Numbered from the stretch's first letter, positions 18,441-28,528 are shown. The stretch: DNA of 64,000 nt from Rhizobium herbae (GCF_019511375.1 NZ_JAEUAO010000002.1:992001-1056000), one strand, 5' to 3'. Program-made: numbers and translations. The notes: generated by a model not told the origin, from the letters alone.

Positions 18441-20093
18441 CTACCGGTCGCTCACCGCCCAGCGCGGGTTGATCCAGGGCTCCTGGTTGCTGCGCGCCAG
18501 CATGCCCTTGCCGAGAATATGGTCGGCCGCCTTCTCGCCGGTCATGATCGAGGGGGCGTTGAGGTTGCCGTAAGTCACGTGCGGGAAGATCGAGCTGTCG
18601 GCAACGCGCAGGCCATCGACGCCGATGACGCGGGTTTCCGGGTCGACGACGGCCATCGGATCGTTGCGCGAGCCCATCTTGCAGGTGCCGCAGGGATGAT
18701 AGGCGCTTTCCAGATGCTCGCGCAGGAACGCGTCGATCTGCTCGTCGCTCTGGACCGCTTCACCTGGCTGGATCTCCGGCCCGCGATAGGGATCGAAAGC
18801 CTTCTGGCCGAAGATTTCGCGCGTCAGGCGGACGCAGTGGCGGAACTTCTCCCAGTCCTCGGGATGGCTCATATAATTGAAGCGGATGACCGGATCGGCC
18901 ATCGGATCGGCGGAGCGCAGTGTGACGTTGCCGCGCGATTTCGACAGGTTGTAGCCGACATGGGCCTGGAAGCCATGCGTGTTGGCCGCCGCCTTGCCGT
19001 CATAGCTGATGGCAACGGGCAGGAAGTGATACTGGATGTCCGGCTGCTTGACGCCGGGCGCCGAACGGACAAAGGCGCAGGCCTCGAACTGGTTGGAAAT
19101 GCCGAGACCCCGCTTGAGGAACAGCCACTGCGCGCCGGCAACACCCTGCCAGAACCACGGCAGCCAGGAATAGAGCGAGACCGGCTTGGTCGAGATCTGC
19201 TGGAAATAGAATTCCATGTGGTCCTGCAGGTTGGCGCCGACGCCCGGCCGGTCGACCTTCACCTCGATGCCCATGTCCTGCAGGTGTTGGGCCGGACCGA
19301 TGCCGGAGAGCATCAGCAGTTTGGGCGAGTTGAAGGAAGAGGCCGAGACGATCACCTCACGATTGGCCCTCACCACCTCGATCTTGCCGCCGCGATCGAT
19401 CTCGACGCCGACGGCGCGGCCATTTTCGATCACCAGCTTGCGGGCGAAGCAGCGGACGAGTTCGACGTTCGGCCGCTTCATCGCCGGCTTCAGATAGGCA
19501 TTGGCAGTCGACCAACGGCGCCCCTGCCAGACCGTCTGCTCCATGTGGCCGAAGCCTTCCTGCTTGGAGCCGTTATAGTCGTCCGTCAACTCGAAGCCGG
19601 CCTGCTTGCCGGCCTCGACGAAGGCGTGAAACAGCGGGTTCTTCAGTGGTCCGCGCTTGACGTGCAGCGGACCGTCCGTGCCGCGCCAGCCTGCCTCGCC
19701 ACCCTGCGAGGTTTCCTGGCGCTTGAAATAGGGCAGGACGTCGGCATAGGCCCACCCCTGCGCGCCAAGCTCCTCCCAGCGGTTGAAGTCCTCGGCATGG
19801 CCGCGCACATAGACGAGCCCGTTGATCGACGACGAGCCGCCGATCACCTTGCCGCGGGGTGCGGTGATGCGCCGATTGTTGAGGTTCGGCTCGGGCTCGG
19901 AGAGATAGCCCCAGTTGTAGCGCTTCATGCTCATCGGCCAGGCCAGCGCCGCCGGCATCTGGATGAACGGCCCGAAATCGCTGCCGCCATATTCCAGCAC
20001 CATGACGGTGTTCTTGCCGTCCTCCGAGAGGCGGTAGGCGAGGGCGGAGCCGGCGGAGCCCGAACCAATAATGATGAAGTCTGCCTGTTGCAT
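18441..20093 (-). CDS. betA: choline dehydrogenase
   Basis: A FAD-dependent GMC oxidoreductase of 550 residues that oxidises choline to betaine aldehyde at the membrane. The N-terminal dinucleotide-binding loop is [17 protein letters not shown], the GMC signature is [18 protein letters not shown], and the C-terminal catalytic His lies in [10 protein letters not shown]. The ATG at 20093 is chosen because it places the FAD loop at the usual position. The 165-base gap to betB contains a dispersed repeat, so betA could be expressed at a different level from betICB. Confidence 0.95.
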   Translation of the reverse strand: MQQADFIIIGSGSAGSALAYRLSEDGKNTVMVLEYGGSDFGPFIQMPAALAWPMSMKRYNWGYLSEPEPNLNNRRITAPRGKVIGGSSSINGLVYVRGHAEDFNRWEELGAQGWAYADVLPYFKRQETSQGGEAGWRGTDGPLHVKRGPLKNPLFHAFVEAGKQAGFELTDDYNGSKQEGFGHMEQTVWQGRRWSTANAYLKPAMKRPNVELVRCFARKLVIENGRAVGVEIDRGGKIEVVRANREVIVSASSFNSPKLLMLSGIGPAQHLQDMGIEVKVDRPGVGANLQDHMEFYFQQISTKPVSLYSWLPWFWQGVAGAQWLFLKRGLGISNQFEACAFVRSAPGVKQPDIQYHFLPVAISYDGKAAANTHGFQAHVGYNLSKSRGNVTLRSADPMADPVIRFNYMSHPEDWEKFRHCVRLTREIFGQKAFDPYRGPEIQPGEAVQSDEQIDAFLREHLESAYHPCGTCKMGSRNDPMAVVDPETRVIGVDGLRVADSSIFPHVTYGNLNAPSIMTGEKAADHILGKGMLARSNQEPWINPRWAVSDR

Positions 20094-20120
20094 TGCGCTG
20101 TTCCCAAGTACGAAATGATT

Positions 20121-20252
20121 GCTCCTCACCCTGGCCCTCTCCCCCGCGAGTGGGGAGAGGAGGATAACGGAGCTTGCCGCTTGTCCCTTCTCCCCGTTCA
20201 CGGTGAGAAGGTGGCCGCCCTTCCTCTTAGAAAAGGAGGCCGGATGAGGGGC
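20121..20252. repeat. intergenic palindromic repeat, copy B, inside the bet operon
   Basis: It shares the blocks CTCACCCTGGCCCTCTCCCC, TTGCCGCTTGTC, CTTCTCCCCGTTCACGG and GGCCGGATGAGGGGCT with copy A at 7013-7126. It differs by a short insertion near 20225. It occupies most of the space between betB and betA. Confidence 0.8.
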
Positions 20253-20258
20253 TTTCCC

Positions 20259-21722
20259 TCAATACGGCGCCTCGACCTTCCCCATCGCCACATAGACGCT
20301 CTTCAGCTCCGTGTAGTGATTGAGCGCCGCCAGCGAATTTTCCCGCCCGAAACCGGACTGCTTCGAGCCGCCGAACGGCACTTCCACAGGCGCCAGATTG
20401 TAGGTGTTGATCCACAGCGTCCCGGCTTCCAACTGGTCGACGACGCGGTGCGCGCGGGTAAGGTCCGAGGTGAAGACGCCGGCCGAAAGCCCGAACTCGG
20501 TGCCGTTCGCGCGGGCGATCACCTCCTCCTCGTTGTCGAAGTCGAGCACACACATTACCGGCCCGAAGATCTCTTCGCGGCAGATCGTCATCTCGTCGGT
20601 CACATCGGCAAAGACGGTTGGCTGGATGTAGGTGCCTTCTGCGGACACATTGTTCGGAATGCCGCCGCCGGTCAAAAGCGTCGCTCCTTCGGCCTTGCCC
20701 CTTTCGATATAGGAAAAGACCTTGTCGAGCTGGGCGCGAGACACCATCGGGCCAAGCTGGGTCGCCTCATCCATCGGGTCGCCGATGACGATCTTTTCGG
20801 TGCGCTCCTTGAGGCGCGACAGGAACCTGTCCCTGATACCCTTCTGCACGAAGACGCGCGTGCCGTTCGAGCAGACCTGGCCGGTCGAGTAGAAGTTGCC
20901 GAGCATGGCGCCACCGATGGCGCTTTCGAGATCGGCATCGTCGAAGACGATCAGCGGCGACTTGCCGCCGAGCTCCATCGTCACGTGCTTGAGGCTCGAT
21001 GCCGCAGCGCCCGCGACTTTCTTGCCGGTCTCGACGGAGCCGGTGAGCGACACCTTGGCGACATCCTTGTGGTTGACGAGCAGCGGCCCCGTCGTCCGGT
21101 CGCCCTGGATGACGTTGTAGAGGCCCTTCGGCAGGCCCGCTTCAATCAGGATCTCGGCGATCTTCAGCGCGCCGAGCGGCGTGTTTTCGGAGGGCTTGAA
21201 CACCATCGCATTGCCGGCGACGAGCGCCGGCGCACCCTTCCAGCAGGCGATCTGCTGCGGATAGTTCCAGGCGCCGATGCCGACGCAGACGCCGAGCGGC
21301 ACGCGCTTGGTGAAGGCAAAATCGCCGCCCAGCGGAATATAGTCGCCGTTCAGCGCTGCAGCCGCGACGCCGCCGAAGAATTCGAAGGCGTCCGCGCCGG
21401 AGGTCGGATCGGCGACAATGGTTTCCTGGATCGGCTTGCCGGTGTCGAGAGTCTCGAGTTCCGAGAGCTCGCGGTTGCGCTCGCGCATGATTTCTGCCGC
21501 GCGCTTGAGGATACGGCCGCGCGCCATCGGGCTTAATGCTGCCCATTCGCCCTGCGCGCGCTTGGCGGCGGCGATCGCCTTTTCGACGATGGCGGGCGTG
21601 GCGGCATGCAGCCGTGCGATCACTTCGCCGGTCGCCGGATAGATGCTGTCGAATGGCGTGCCCGCGGTGTCCTCGACGTATTCGCCGTCGATGAAGTGGG
21701 AGGCTGGCGGTTGGGCTTTCAT
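20259..21722 (-). CDS. betB: betaine aldehyde dehydrogenase
   Basis: An NAD(P)-dependent aldehyde dehydrogenase of 487 residues that turns betaine aldehyde into glycine betaine. The catalytic Glu250 is in MELGGKSP and the nucleophile Cys284 is in GQVCSNGTR. The cofactor-binding stretch is [12 protein letters not shown] and the substrate-pocket region [15 protein letters not shown] is typical of BetB. It starts one base after the betC stop codon, which indicates translational coupling. Confidence 0.96.
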   Translation of the reverse strand: MKAQPPASHFIDGEYVEDTAGTPFDSIYPATGEVIARLHAATPAIVEKAIAAAKRAQGEWAALSPMARGRILKRAAEIMRERNRELSELETLDTGKPIQETIVADPTSGADAFEFFGGVAAAALNGDYIPLGGDFAFTKRVPLGVCVGIGAWNYPQQIACWKGAPALVAGNAMVFKPSENTPLGALKIAEILIEAGLPKGLYNVIQGDRTTGPLLVNHKDVAKVSLTGSVETGKKVAGAAASSLKHVTMELGGKSPLIVFDDADLESAIGGAMLGNFYSTGQVCSNGTRVFVQKGIRDRFLSRLKERTEKIVIGDPMDEATQLGPMVSRAQLDKVFSYIERGKAEGATLLTGGGIPNNVSAEGTYIQPTVFADVTDEMTICREEIFGPVMCVLDFDNEEEVIARANGTEFGLSAGVFTSDLTRAHRVVDQLEAGTLWINTYNLAPVEVPFGGSKQSGFGRENSLAALNHYTELKSVYVAMGKVEAPY

Positions 21723-21723
21723 C

Positions 21724-23262
21724 TTATTCCCCTCGCGGAAAGCGTTTGGATTCTTCGAGATCGTCGAGATTCATGTGGTTGCGCATGTAGCGCTCGGACG
21801 CCTTCTGCAGCGGCTGGTGGTCCCAGGGATAATAGGCGCCGTTGCGCAAGGCCTCATAGACCACCCAGCGCCGCGCCTGGCTCTGCCGGACTGCAGCGTC
21901 GAAGGCATCCATGTCCCAGCGCGCCTCGCGCATCTGCCGGAAGGCGTCGAGCGTCGCCTTGATCACCGGATCGGTGGGATCCCTGGCAAGATTGGTGCGT
22001 TCCAGCGGATCCGCATGAAGATCGAAAAGCTGGTCAGGATCGAGCGCGCAATGGACATATTTCCACTTGCCCTCGCGAATCGAGACGAGCGGTGCATAGG
22101 AGCCTTCGGCGGCGTATTCCATCAAGACCGGCGTCACGCGCTCTGCGCCGTTGATCACCGGCACGAGGCTCTCGCCGTCGGTCCAGGGCATGATCTCGTC
22201 CATCGAGATGCCGGCGAGATCGCACAGCGTCGGCGTCACGTCGAGATTGGAGACGGGCGCCAGATGCAGGCCGGGTGTAACGCCGGGGCCGGCGATCATC
22301 AACGGCACGCGGGCAGAGCCCTCGAAGAAGCTCATCTTGAACCAGAGGCCGCGCTCGCCAAGCATGTCGCCATGGTCCGAGCAGAACAGGATCAGCGTGT
22401 CGTCCAGCATCCGCGTCCGGGTCAGCGTGTCGAGCAGTTCGCCCACCTTCTCGTCGAGATAGGAGATATTGGCGAAATAGGCCTGGCGCGACCGGCGGAT
22501 GTTTTCCTTCGTCACGGCGAAGCTCTCGTAGTCGCAGGCGAGCATCAGGCGTTGGGAATGCGGGTCCTGTTCGGCAAAGGAAATCGCGCCAAGCTCTGGC
22601 GCAAGATGCGCGCAGCCCTCGTAGAGATCCCAGAATTTGCGGCGCGCCACATAGGGGTCGTGCGGATGGGTGAACGAAACGGTCACCGCCCAGGGGCGCC
22701 GGTTCGCATCGTCCTGCTCGCGCGAAAGCTGATAGAGCTTCTGGTTGGCGAGGAAGGCCACCTCGTCGTCATATTCCATCTGGTTGGTGATTTCGGCGAT
22801 ACCGGCGCCGGTGACGGAGCCGAGATTGTGATACCACCAGTCGATCCGCTCGCCCGGCTTGCGATAGTCCGGCGTCCAGCCGAAATCGGCCGGATAGATG
22901 TCCGTCGTCAGCCGTTCCTCGAAGCCGTGCAACTGGTCCGGGCCGACGAAGTGCATCTTGCCGGACAGCGCCGTGTAATAGCCGGCGCGGCGCAGGTGAT
23001 GCGCATAGGTCGGGATCGAGGAGACGTATTCGGCCGCGTTGTCATAGACCTGCGTGCGGCTCGGCAATTGCCCGGCCATGAAGGAGGCGCGGGCAGGGGC
23101 ACAGAGCGGCGAGGACGTGTAGTTGTTGCGGAAACGCGCTGAGCGTTTGGCGAGCGCCTTCATGTGCGGCGCATGCAGGAACTCCGCCGGGCCGTCCGGA
23201 AAGAACTTTCCGTTCAGCTGATCGACCATGATGATCAGTATGTTAGGCCGGCGAGCAGTCAT
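21724..23262 (-). CDS. betC: choline-sulfatase
   Basis: A type I sulfatase of 512 residues that hydrolyses choline-O-sulfate to choline and sulfate. The formylglycine motif is Cys54-A-P-A-R ([11 protein letters not shown]), and the metal ligands are in MVDQLNG and [10 protein letters not shown]. The C-terminal tail is typical of rhizobial BetC. It overlaps betI by four bases (ATGA) and lies one base before betB. The product feeds choline to BetA and BetB, and the sulfate released could feed the nearby CysD and CysN. The modified Cys needs a formylglycine-forming enzyme that is not in the window. Confidence 0.96.
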   Translation of the reverse strand: MTARRPNILIIMVDQLNGKFFPDGPAEFLHAPHMKALAKRSARFRNNYTSSPLCAPARASFMAGQLPSRTQVYDNAAEYVSSIPTYAHHLRRAGYYTALSGKMHFVGPDQLHGFEERLTTDIYPADFGWTPDYRKPGERIDWWYHNLGSVTGAGIAEITNQMEYDDEVAFLANQKLYQLSREQDDANRRPWAVTVSFTHPHDPYVARRKFWDLYEGCAHLAPELGAISFAEQDPHSQRLMLACDYESFAVTKENIRRSRQAYFANISYLDEKVGELLDTLTRTRMLDDTLILFCSDHGDMLGERGLWFKMSFFEGSARVPLMIAGPGVTPGLHLAPVSNLDVTPTLCDLAGISMDEIMPWTDGESLVPVINGAERVTPVLMEYAAEGSYAPLVSIREGKWKYVHCALDPDQLFDLHADPLERTNLARDPTDPVIKATLDAFRQMREARWDMDAFDAAVRQSQARRWVVYEALRNGAYYPWDHQPLQKASERYMRNHMNLDDLEESKRFPRGE

Positions 23263-23861
23263 GCAGCGTATCCTTGCCTTTCAAGTGCATTCAGGCTGAG
23301 CGTGATATAGTCGTCGGTCAGGGCGATGGAGGCTTCCGCCGTCACCGGCGAGGAACCGAGCGCCCGGCGAATATAGAGCCCGTCGATCATCGCAGCGGTA
23401 CCCTCGGCGACGCGCACCGCATCATCCGCGCCACACAGCGCCTTCAAATTGGCCACCAGATTCGACCTTAGCCGGCGGGCATAGATGACGAGGAAACGCC
23501 GGGTCTCGTCCGAACACTGGGCTTGCGAGTAAAAGGCCAGCCAGGCGGCAATCGTTTCCGGCGCGAACTGGTCGGCGTGGAAGCTGACGCGGACGATGGC
23601 CGAAAGCCGTTCGCGCGCGGTTTTCGCTGCCGCGAGCGCCGTCACGGCATCGGCGCGCAGCTGCTTCAGAAGCGAGCGGATCGTCTCGGTGAGCAGTTGT
23701 TCCTTGCTGCCGAAATAATGGTGCGCAAGCGCCGCCGAAACGCCGGCGTTGCGGGCAATATCCGACATGGTAACCGCCAGCGTGCCCTGATCGCCGATCA
23801 CGCGAAGCGCTGCGTCCACCAGAGCCTTGCGGCGCACCGGTTCCATCCCGATTTTCGGCAT
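23259..23861 (-). CDS. betI: TetR family repressor BetI
   Basis: A 200-residue choline-responsive repressor of the bet operon. The N-terminal TetR helix-turn-helix is VTMSDIARNAGVSAALAHHY followed by FGSKEQLL. The C-terminal ligand domain is of the BetI type. The ATG at 23861 is preceded by AGAGGGG. It is the first gene of betI-betC-betB-betA. A perfect inverted repeat lies 33 bases upstream and is the likely operator. Confidence 0.94.
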   Translation of the reverse strand: MPKIGMEPVRRKALVDAALRVIGDQGTLAVTMSDIARNAGVSAALAHHYFGSKEQLLTETIRSLLKQLRADAVTALAAAKTARERLSAIVRVSFHADQFAPETIAAWLAFYSQAQCSDETRRFLVIYARRLRSNLVANLKALCGADDAVRVAEGTAAMIDGLYIRRALGSSPVTAEASIALTDDYITLSLNALERQGYAA

Positions 23862-23893
23862 TCTCGACCCCTCTTTACAAGAGCAGTGTATTT

Positions 23894-23913
23894 TTGATTG
23901 ATCCGTCAATCAA
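23894..23913. promoter_or_regulatory. probable BetI operator
   Basis: TTGATTGA-TCCG-TCAATCAA is a perfect inverted repeat with eight-base arms. It sits upstream of betI in an AT-rich region, where a TetR-family autorepressor would bind. The assignment to BetI is inference from position and symmetry. Confidence 0.75.
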
Positions 23914-24001
23914 TAAAAATAATCCAAATCTTTCCCTTTGATTTAGTCGTAGAATGCCGCTCTAGTTAAGCGATCGCCCATGGATAATTGGAGGTTGCAT
24001 T

Positions 24002-24550
24002 ATGGCTCAGGCATTCGACCCCACCGGAAAACAGGCTGCCCGCGAAAAATGGGGATGGTTCGTGGCGCTCGGCGTGCTGATGATCATGGGCGGCGGGATC
24101 GCCTTCGGCAATGTGCTCGCCGCCACCGTCGCCTCCGTCTACACCGTGGGCATCGTCATGCTGGCAGGCGGCCTGCTGCATCTTGCCCAGGCCTTCCGCG
24201 TCAGGGGATGGGAGCGGGTGGTGTACTGGATCCTCAGCGGCGGCTGTTACACCGTCGCCGGTGTTTTCGCCTTTCTCAATCCGCTCCTGGCGTCTGCGGT
24301 TCTTACCTTGCTGATGGCGGTGGCGCTGATGGTTGCCGGCGGGTTGCGCATCTGGTCCGCCCTCAATCTGCGGCCGCTCAAAGGCTGGGGATGGATTGCG
24401 CTCGGCGGCGTGATAACGGCGCTGGCAGGCCTCGTCATCGCCGCCGGCTGGCCGGTCAACAGCCTGTGGATCCTCGGCCTGTTCCTCGCCATCGACCTGG
24501 TGATGCAGGGCCTTGCCCTGATTGCCTTCGGGGTTCTCGCCAAGGGCTGA
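24002..24550 (+). CDS. HdeD family membrane protein
   Basis: A 182-residue protein with six predicted membrane helices in three hairpins, as in HdeD, which was linked to acid resistance in Escherichia coli. The family pattern of small residues is visible (LGVLMIMGGGIAFGNVLAA, AGGLLHLAQAFRVRGW, LGGVITALAGLVIAAGWP). The role in this organism is unknown. The ribosome site is GGAGG. It is divergent from the bet operon. Confidence 0.85.
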   Translation: MAQAFDPTGKQAAREKWGWFVALGVLMIMGGGIAFGNVLAATVASVYTVGIVMLAGGLLHLAQAFRVRGWERVVYWILSGGCYTVAGVFAFLNPLLASAVLTLLMAVALMVAGGLRIWSALNLRPLKGWGWIALGGVITALAGLVIAAGWPVNSLWILGLFLAIDLVMQGLALIAFGVLAKG

Positions 24551-24703
24551 ACAGTGGTTTTGGTCGCTTGAAAAAGTGATAGTGCCTGGCGGCTAACTTG
24601 CGGCGGTCATTGAACTTTCACAAAACTGTCACGCAGGGGAAACGGAAAATTTAAGCCCGGAAGCGATCTTTGCGCAATCTTGTTTCCGATCCGGAGTCTG
24701 CGC

Positions 24704-26521
24704 ATGTCCGCCGCCGAAATGCTTTCCCTGCGCCGCTTCGGCGACGATCAGATCGTCAATCTGGCGAAGCTCGCGATCGAGACCGCCTTCCAGCCGATTG
24801 CCGAGATCGCCACCGGCGCTGTTTTCGGTTACGAGACCCTGATGCGTGGCTTCGAACGGCTGGGCTTCAAGTCGCCGCTCGAACTGCTCGACAAGGCGGA
24901 GGCGGCGGGGCAACTCCTGGCGCTGGAACACATGATCAACACCCGCGCCTTCGCCGGTTTCGCCAGCCTGCCGGATTTCGCTTCACGCACCCTGTTCGTC
25001 AATTTCGACAGCCGCCTGATCGGGCTGGAGGGCGATCTCGTCGAGCGGCTCGGCATTCACCTGAAGCGCGCCAACATCCCGCCGTCGTCGATCTGTTTTG
25101 AACTTTCCGAGCGCTTCGACAGCGGCAAGATGCCGGATTTTTCCGGGCTGATGAAGCGCCTGCGGCTTGCCGGATTCAAGCTGGCGATCGACGATTTCGG
25201 CGTCGGCTTCAACGGGTTGAAGCTGCTTTGCGACCAGCCGGTGGACTACGTGAAGATCGACCGGCATTTCATCTGCGGTATCGAGGCCAGCCCGCGCAAG
25301 CGCCATCTCGTGCGCCATACGGTCAATACCGCCCATGTGCTTGGCACCCGCGTCATTGCCGAGGGCGTCGAGACGGCGGCGGAATTCGCCACCTGCCGCG
25401 ATCTTGGCTGCGATCTCGTCCAGGGTTATTTCGTCGCCCGCCCGACGGTGCATTTCGCCGATCTGCAGCCCGCCTATCCGCATCTGGAACAGGGGGCCGG
25501 CGCCCGCCGCCACTCGACCTCGCTCGACAGCATCCTTATCCGCAAGCAGATCGAGCAGGTTCCGGCGCTGCGCGAGAACGACGATCTGGACTCGGTGTTC
25601 GAACTGTTCCGGCGCTCGCCGCAGCGCAGTTTCTTTCCGGTGCTCAACGCCAATGGCGAGCCGCGCGGCGTGCTGCACGAGTATCACGTCAAGGAGATGA
25701 TCTATCATCCCTTCGGCCGCGACCTTTTGAAGAACCATATGTACCAGCGCCACATCTCGCATTTCGTCAGTCCGGCGCCGATAGCTGATCTGGAAACGCC
25801 GGCCGACGAGATGCTGAAGATCTTTGCCGGCATGGACGGCAGCGATTGCGTCATCCTGACGGAGAATATGCGCTATGCCGGCGTGCTGTCGGCCGCGTCG
25901 CTTCTGAAGATCATCAGCGAAAAGCAATTGAAGAATGCCCAGGAACAGAACCCGCTGACCGGCCTGCCCGGTAACCGCGCCATCCGCGACCACGTGCAGG
26001 ACGCAGTGCTCGACGGCGATGAAGCCCGCTATCTCTGCTATTGCGACTTCGACAGCTTCAAGCCCTTCAACGATCACTACGGCTTCCAGAAAGGCGACCT
26101 CGCCATCTCGCTGTTCGCCGCCCTGATGCGTCGGCATTTCATCGGCGAGGAAAAATTTCTGGGCCATGTCGGCGGCGATGATTTCTTCATCGGCGTCCGT
26201 GGCTCAACGCAGGAGGAGGTGGGCGCTGTGCTGACGCGGCTTCTGTCCGAGTTCCGCAGCGACGTTCGCCAGCTCTATTCCCAGCAACATCAGCAGGCAG
26301 GCTACATGACCGGCCATGGCCGCAGTGGCGAACCGACGATCTTCCCCTTGATGCGCTGCTCGATCGCGGTGCTGATCCTGCCGGAAGGTTTTGTCTTTTC
26401 CGATGCCCAGGCCGTCAGCACCCACATCGCCGAAATCAAGAGCAGGGCAAAGGAAAGCGAAACAGGTCTAGTCTTCGATACGTTCGGTGGCGGCGTCCTG
26501 ATCGCCGTCCGCGACGGCTGA
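24704..26521 (+). CDS. EAL-CBS-GGDEF cyclic-di-GMP signalling protein
   Basis: A 605-residue protein with the uncommon order EAL (about residues 20-250), CBS pair (about 265-410), GGDEF (about 420-600). In the EAL domain the signature is ETL (FGYETLMRG, Glu near 43) and the other phosphodiesterase motifs look kept (IDDFGVGF, KIDRHF, AEGVET, QGYFVARP). The GGDEF signature is GGDDF (HVGGDDFFIG), so diguanylate cyclase activity is doubtful and this domain may sense GTP or be structural. The ATG at 24704 has GGAG upstream. A phosphodiesterase role is inferred. Confidence 0.88.
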   Translation: MSAAEMLSLRRFGDDQIVNLAKLAIETAFQPIAEIATGAVFGYETLMRGFERLGFKSPLELLDKAEAAGQLLALEHMINTRAFAGFASLPDFASRTLFVNFDSRLIGLEGDLVERLGIHLKRANIPPSSICFELSERFDSGKMPDFSGLMKRLRLAGFKLAIDDFGVGFNGLKLLCDQPVDYVKIDRHFICGIEASPRKRHLVRHTVNTAHVLGTRVIAEGVETAAEFATCRDLGCDLVQGYFVARPTVHFADLQPAYPHLEQGAGARRHSTSLDSILIRKQIEQVPALRENDDLDSVFELFRRSPQRSFFPVLNANGEPRGVLHEYHVKEMIYHPFGRDLLKNHMYQRHISHFVSPAPIADLETPADEMLKIFAGMDGSDCVILTENMRYAGVLSAASLLKIISEKQLKNAQEQNPLTGLPGNRAIRDHVQDAVLDGDEARYLCYCDFDSFKPFNDHYGFQKGDLAISLFAALMRRHFIGEEKFLGHVGGDDFFIGVRGSTQEEVGAVLTRLLSEFRSDVRQLYSQQHQQAGYMTGHGRSGEPTIFPLMRCSIAVLILPEGFVFSDAQAVSTHIAEIKSRAKESETGLVFDTFGGGVLIAVRDG

Positions 26522-26656
26522 AAAAGAAAACGGGCCGCTATGGTTTTGCCGCATTATCTCATCGTGCCGCAGGCGATGCCGGCGGCCAAAACACGGCTTT
26601 GCCGTTCTACGTTCCCGCGCTAGATAAATCGCCACGAAGAATGCGAGGACAAGGCC

Positions 26657-27655
26657 GTGACCCTGCCGACCGAAATGACCTATGTCGATCTACCGTCTCC
26701 TGGCGGGCCGGAAAAGATGGTGCTGGCGCGCGGTCCGCTGCCTGAAATCAGGCCCGGCGACATGCTGATCCGGGTCGAGGCTGCCGGCGTCAATCGCCCG
26801 GACGTGCTGCAGCGGCAGGGCCATTATCCGCCGCCGCCGGGTGCAAGCCCGATCCTCGGGCTCGAGGTTGCCGGTGAAGTGGTGGCGCTGGGCGAGGGCG
26901 CCGAGGGTTTTACGATCGGAGACAAGGTCTGTGGTCTTGCCAATGGCGGCGGCTATGCCGAATTCTGCGCCCTGCCGGCGACACAGGCCTTGCCTTGGCC
27001 GAGGGGCTATGACGCCGCCCGCGCCGCGGCCCTGCCAGAAACATTCTTCACCGTCTGGGCCAATGTCTTCCAGATGGCCGATCTGGTGGAGGGCGAGAAG
27101 ATCCTCATCCATGGCGGCTCGAGCGGCATCGGCACCACGGCCATCCAGCTCGCTCGCGCCTTTGGCGCCGAGGTTTTCGTCACCGCCGGAGCCAGGGCCA
27201 AGTGCGACGCCTGCGTTTCGCTCGGCGCGCGGCGCGCAATCAACTATCGCGAAGAGGATTTCAAGGCGGTTGTCCTTGAGGAAACCGGCGGCCGCGGCGT
27301 CGATGTCATCCTCGATATGGTCGGAGCGCCCTATTTCGATCGCAACATTGGTTCGCTGGCCAAGGACGGCCGCCTGTCGATCATCGCCTTCCTCGGCGGT
27401 GCCTCGGTGGAAAAAGCCAATATCGCCCCGATCCTCAGCAAGCGTCTGCATGTCATGGGCTCGGCCATGCGCCCGCGCACGGCGGTCGAGAAGGAGGCGA
27501 TCCGCGACGATCTTCTCGACAATGTCTGGCCGCTGCTGGATGAGGGCGATGTCGCGCCGGTCATGCACGCTGTAGTGCCGTTCTCGAACGTTGTCGAGGC
27601 GCACCGGCTGATCGAGGCCGGCGATCACATTGGCAAGATCGTCATGATGTTGTAG
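26657..27655 (+). CDS. NAD(P)H-quinone oxidoreductase (zinc-free MDR family)
   Basis: A 332-residue medium-chain reductase without zinc ligands, closest to the TP53I3/PIG3-type quinone oxidoreductases. Substrate-side motifs are [19 protein letters not shown], and the NADPH-binding stretch is [20 protein letters not shown]. It starts with GTG at 26657, preceded by AGGA. The protein probably reduces quinones or alkenals by one or two electrons. It is monocistronic. Confidence 0.9.
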   Translation: MTLPTEMTYVDLPSPGGPEKMVLARGPLPEIRPGDMLIRVEAAGVNRPDVLQRQGHYPPPPGASPILGLEVAGEVVALGEGAEGFTIGDKVCGLANGGGYAEFCALPATQALPWPRGYDAARAAALPETFFTVWANVFQMADLVEGEKILIHGGSSGIGTTAIQLARAFGAEVFVTAGARAKCDACVSLGARRAINYREEDFKAVVLEETGGRGVDVILDMVGAPYFDRNIGSLAKDGRLSIIAFLGGASVEKANIAPILSKRLHVMGSAMRPRTAVEKEAIRDDLLDNVWPLLDEGDVAPVMHAVVPFSNVVEAHRLIEAGDHIGKIVMML

Positions 27656-27734
27656 CGAAAGTCTAAGATCGCCGCCCTTGCAATCGGAGCGAATCGGACT
27701 ACCTTGAAGTCATCTTCAACGTAAAGAAAGGAAG

Positions 27735-27907
27735 GTGATCCAGTGTCTAATGAGCTTTCGAACCTCGTAACGGACATGGGAATTGTGGTGGCGGAAACGA
27801 GGCAGCCCTCGTTCTGAACCCAGCCTTCCTGCGGGTCGCACCTTGTGCGGTCCGGGCCCGTTACCTGGCCAAAACTCATGGAGGGCCGCCCTGGGCGGCC
27901 CTTTTTG
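27735..27907 (+). ncRNA. candidate structured small RNA
   Basis: About 170 bases that can fold into a closed structure. ATGAG (27750-27754) pairs with CTCAT (27875-27879), and GTAACGG (27767-27773) pairs with CCGTTAC (27858-27864). Inside lie the hairpins ACGAGG-CAGC-CCTCGT (27797-27812) and CGCA-CCTTG-TGCG (27837-27849). It ends in a strong terminator. The next gene is on the other strand, so this is not a leader for a downstream gene. A 24-codon frame begins with GTG at 27743 behind a GGAAGG site, so a peptide or dual-function RNA is possible. No known RNA family is recognised. Confidence 0.55.
27883..27907 (+). terminator. rho-independent terminator of the candidate small RNA
   Basis: GGGCCGCC-CTG-GGCGGCCC is followed by TTTTTGTTTG. 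It is one of the strongest terminators in the window and lies 228 bases after the quinone oxidoreductase stop, so it may also terminate that transcript. Confidence 0.88.
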
Positions 27908-27950
27908 TTTGTCCTGCGGACGATAGCCGCAGCCCGGTTGTCTTTTGATT

Positions 27951-28217
27951 TCAGCGGTAGATTTCTCGGCGATTGCCAACTTCGAGAACCAGCACAATCA
28001 ATTGCGTGTCAATGATCTCGCACAAAAGGCGATAGTCGCCGACACGGTAGCTCCAATAGTGCTTGAGCGGGCCGGTTAGTTGTTTACCAAGTTGGCGAGG
28101 ATTTTCATTCGCTGCAAGTCTATCCGAAAGAAAGGAAAGGATGCGGATCGCGGTTTGTTTGTCCAGATTGTTGATGCTTTTGCGCGCTCTTGCCGTGATC
28201 TCAATCGTCCAGACCAA
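27951..28217 (-). CDS. RelE family mRNA-interferase toxin
   Basis: An 88-residue RelE-fold protein: WTIEITARARKSINNLDKQT, then YWSYRVGDYRLLCEI and VGNRREIYR, the C-terminal pattern of active RelE-type ribosome-dependent endonucleases with basic and Tyr residues. The start lies inside the last codons of the antitoxin gene (17-base overlap). It is a complete second toxin-antitoxin pair in this window and differs in type from the pair at 17863. Confidence 0.88.
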   Translation of the reverse strand: MVWTIEITARARKSINNLDKQTAIRILSFLSDRLAANENPRQLGKQLTGPLKHYWSYRVGDYRLLCEIIDTQLIVLVLEVGNRREIYR

Positions 28218-28428
28218 GGTCTTTCCTTACCTCGGCAAGAGAGTAAACAGCTTCTTCTCCGCTGCGAACGCGCGCGGCGATATCTGCGGCAAGATTGTAA
28301 TCTTCTCTGTCCTGGAGCCCTTGCGCTATAAACTGATGAACATAAAATTCCTTGGTTTGTCCGGTTTCACGGGCGAGCCGTTCCAACTGCTTCTCGACAT
28401 CTTCAGAAAGGCGAATGGAAATAGTCAC
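28201..28428 (-). CDS. ribbon-helix-helix antitoxin (RelB/CopG-like)
   Basis: A 75-residue protein. The N-terminal strand and helices TISIRLSEDVEKQLERLARE followed by TGQTKEFYVHQFI form a ribbon-helix-helix DNA-binding fold, and the acidic C-terminus (YSLAEVRKDLGLDD) should bind the toxin. The start is GTG at 28428, with GGGAG seven bases upstream. Longer frames upstream cross a likely promoter and are rejected. Inverted repeats upstream suggest autoregulation. Confidence 0.85.
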   Translation of the reverse strand: MTISIRLSEDVEKQLERLARETGQTKEFYVHQFIAQGLQDREDYNLAADIAARVRSGEEAVYSLAEVRKDLGLDD

Positions 28429-28457
28429 TTGCTTGCTCCCAAATCCGTTTTTGTTCT

Positions 28458-28473
28458 CATAGCATACACTATG
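28458..28473 (-). promoter_or_regulatory. probable operator of the RelBE-type pair
   Basis: CATAG-N6-CTATG lies 30 bases upstream of the antitoxin GTG start and overlaps a possible -10 (TATGCT on the minus strand). A second inverted repeat, CATTCGAA-TTG-TTCGAATG, lies at 28491-28509. Ribbon-helix-helix antitoxins usually bind such repeats. Confidence 0.5.
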
Positions 28474-28528
28474 ATCACTTTCGAGGCATGCATTCGAATT
28501 GTTCGAATGGAATTGTCTGTTCTCGCCC

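Noticed and set aside
18519-21536. A plus-strand open frame of about 1005 codons opposite betA and betB
   Set aside because: It lies antisense to two well-supported enzymes, has no recognisable domain and a low-complexity, His- and Arg-rich composition. Long antisense frames are common in GC-rich genes because stop codons are rare there.
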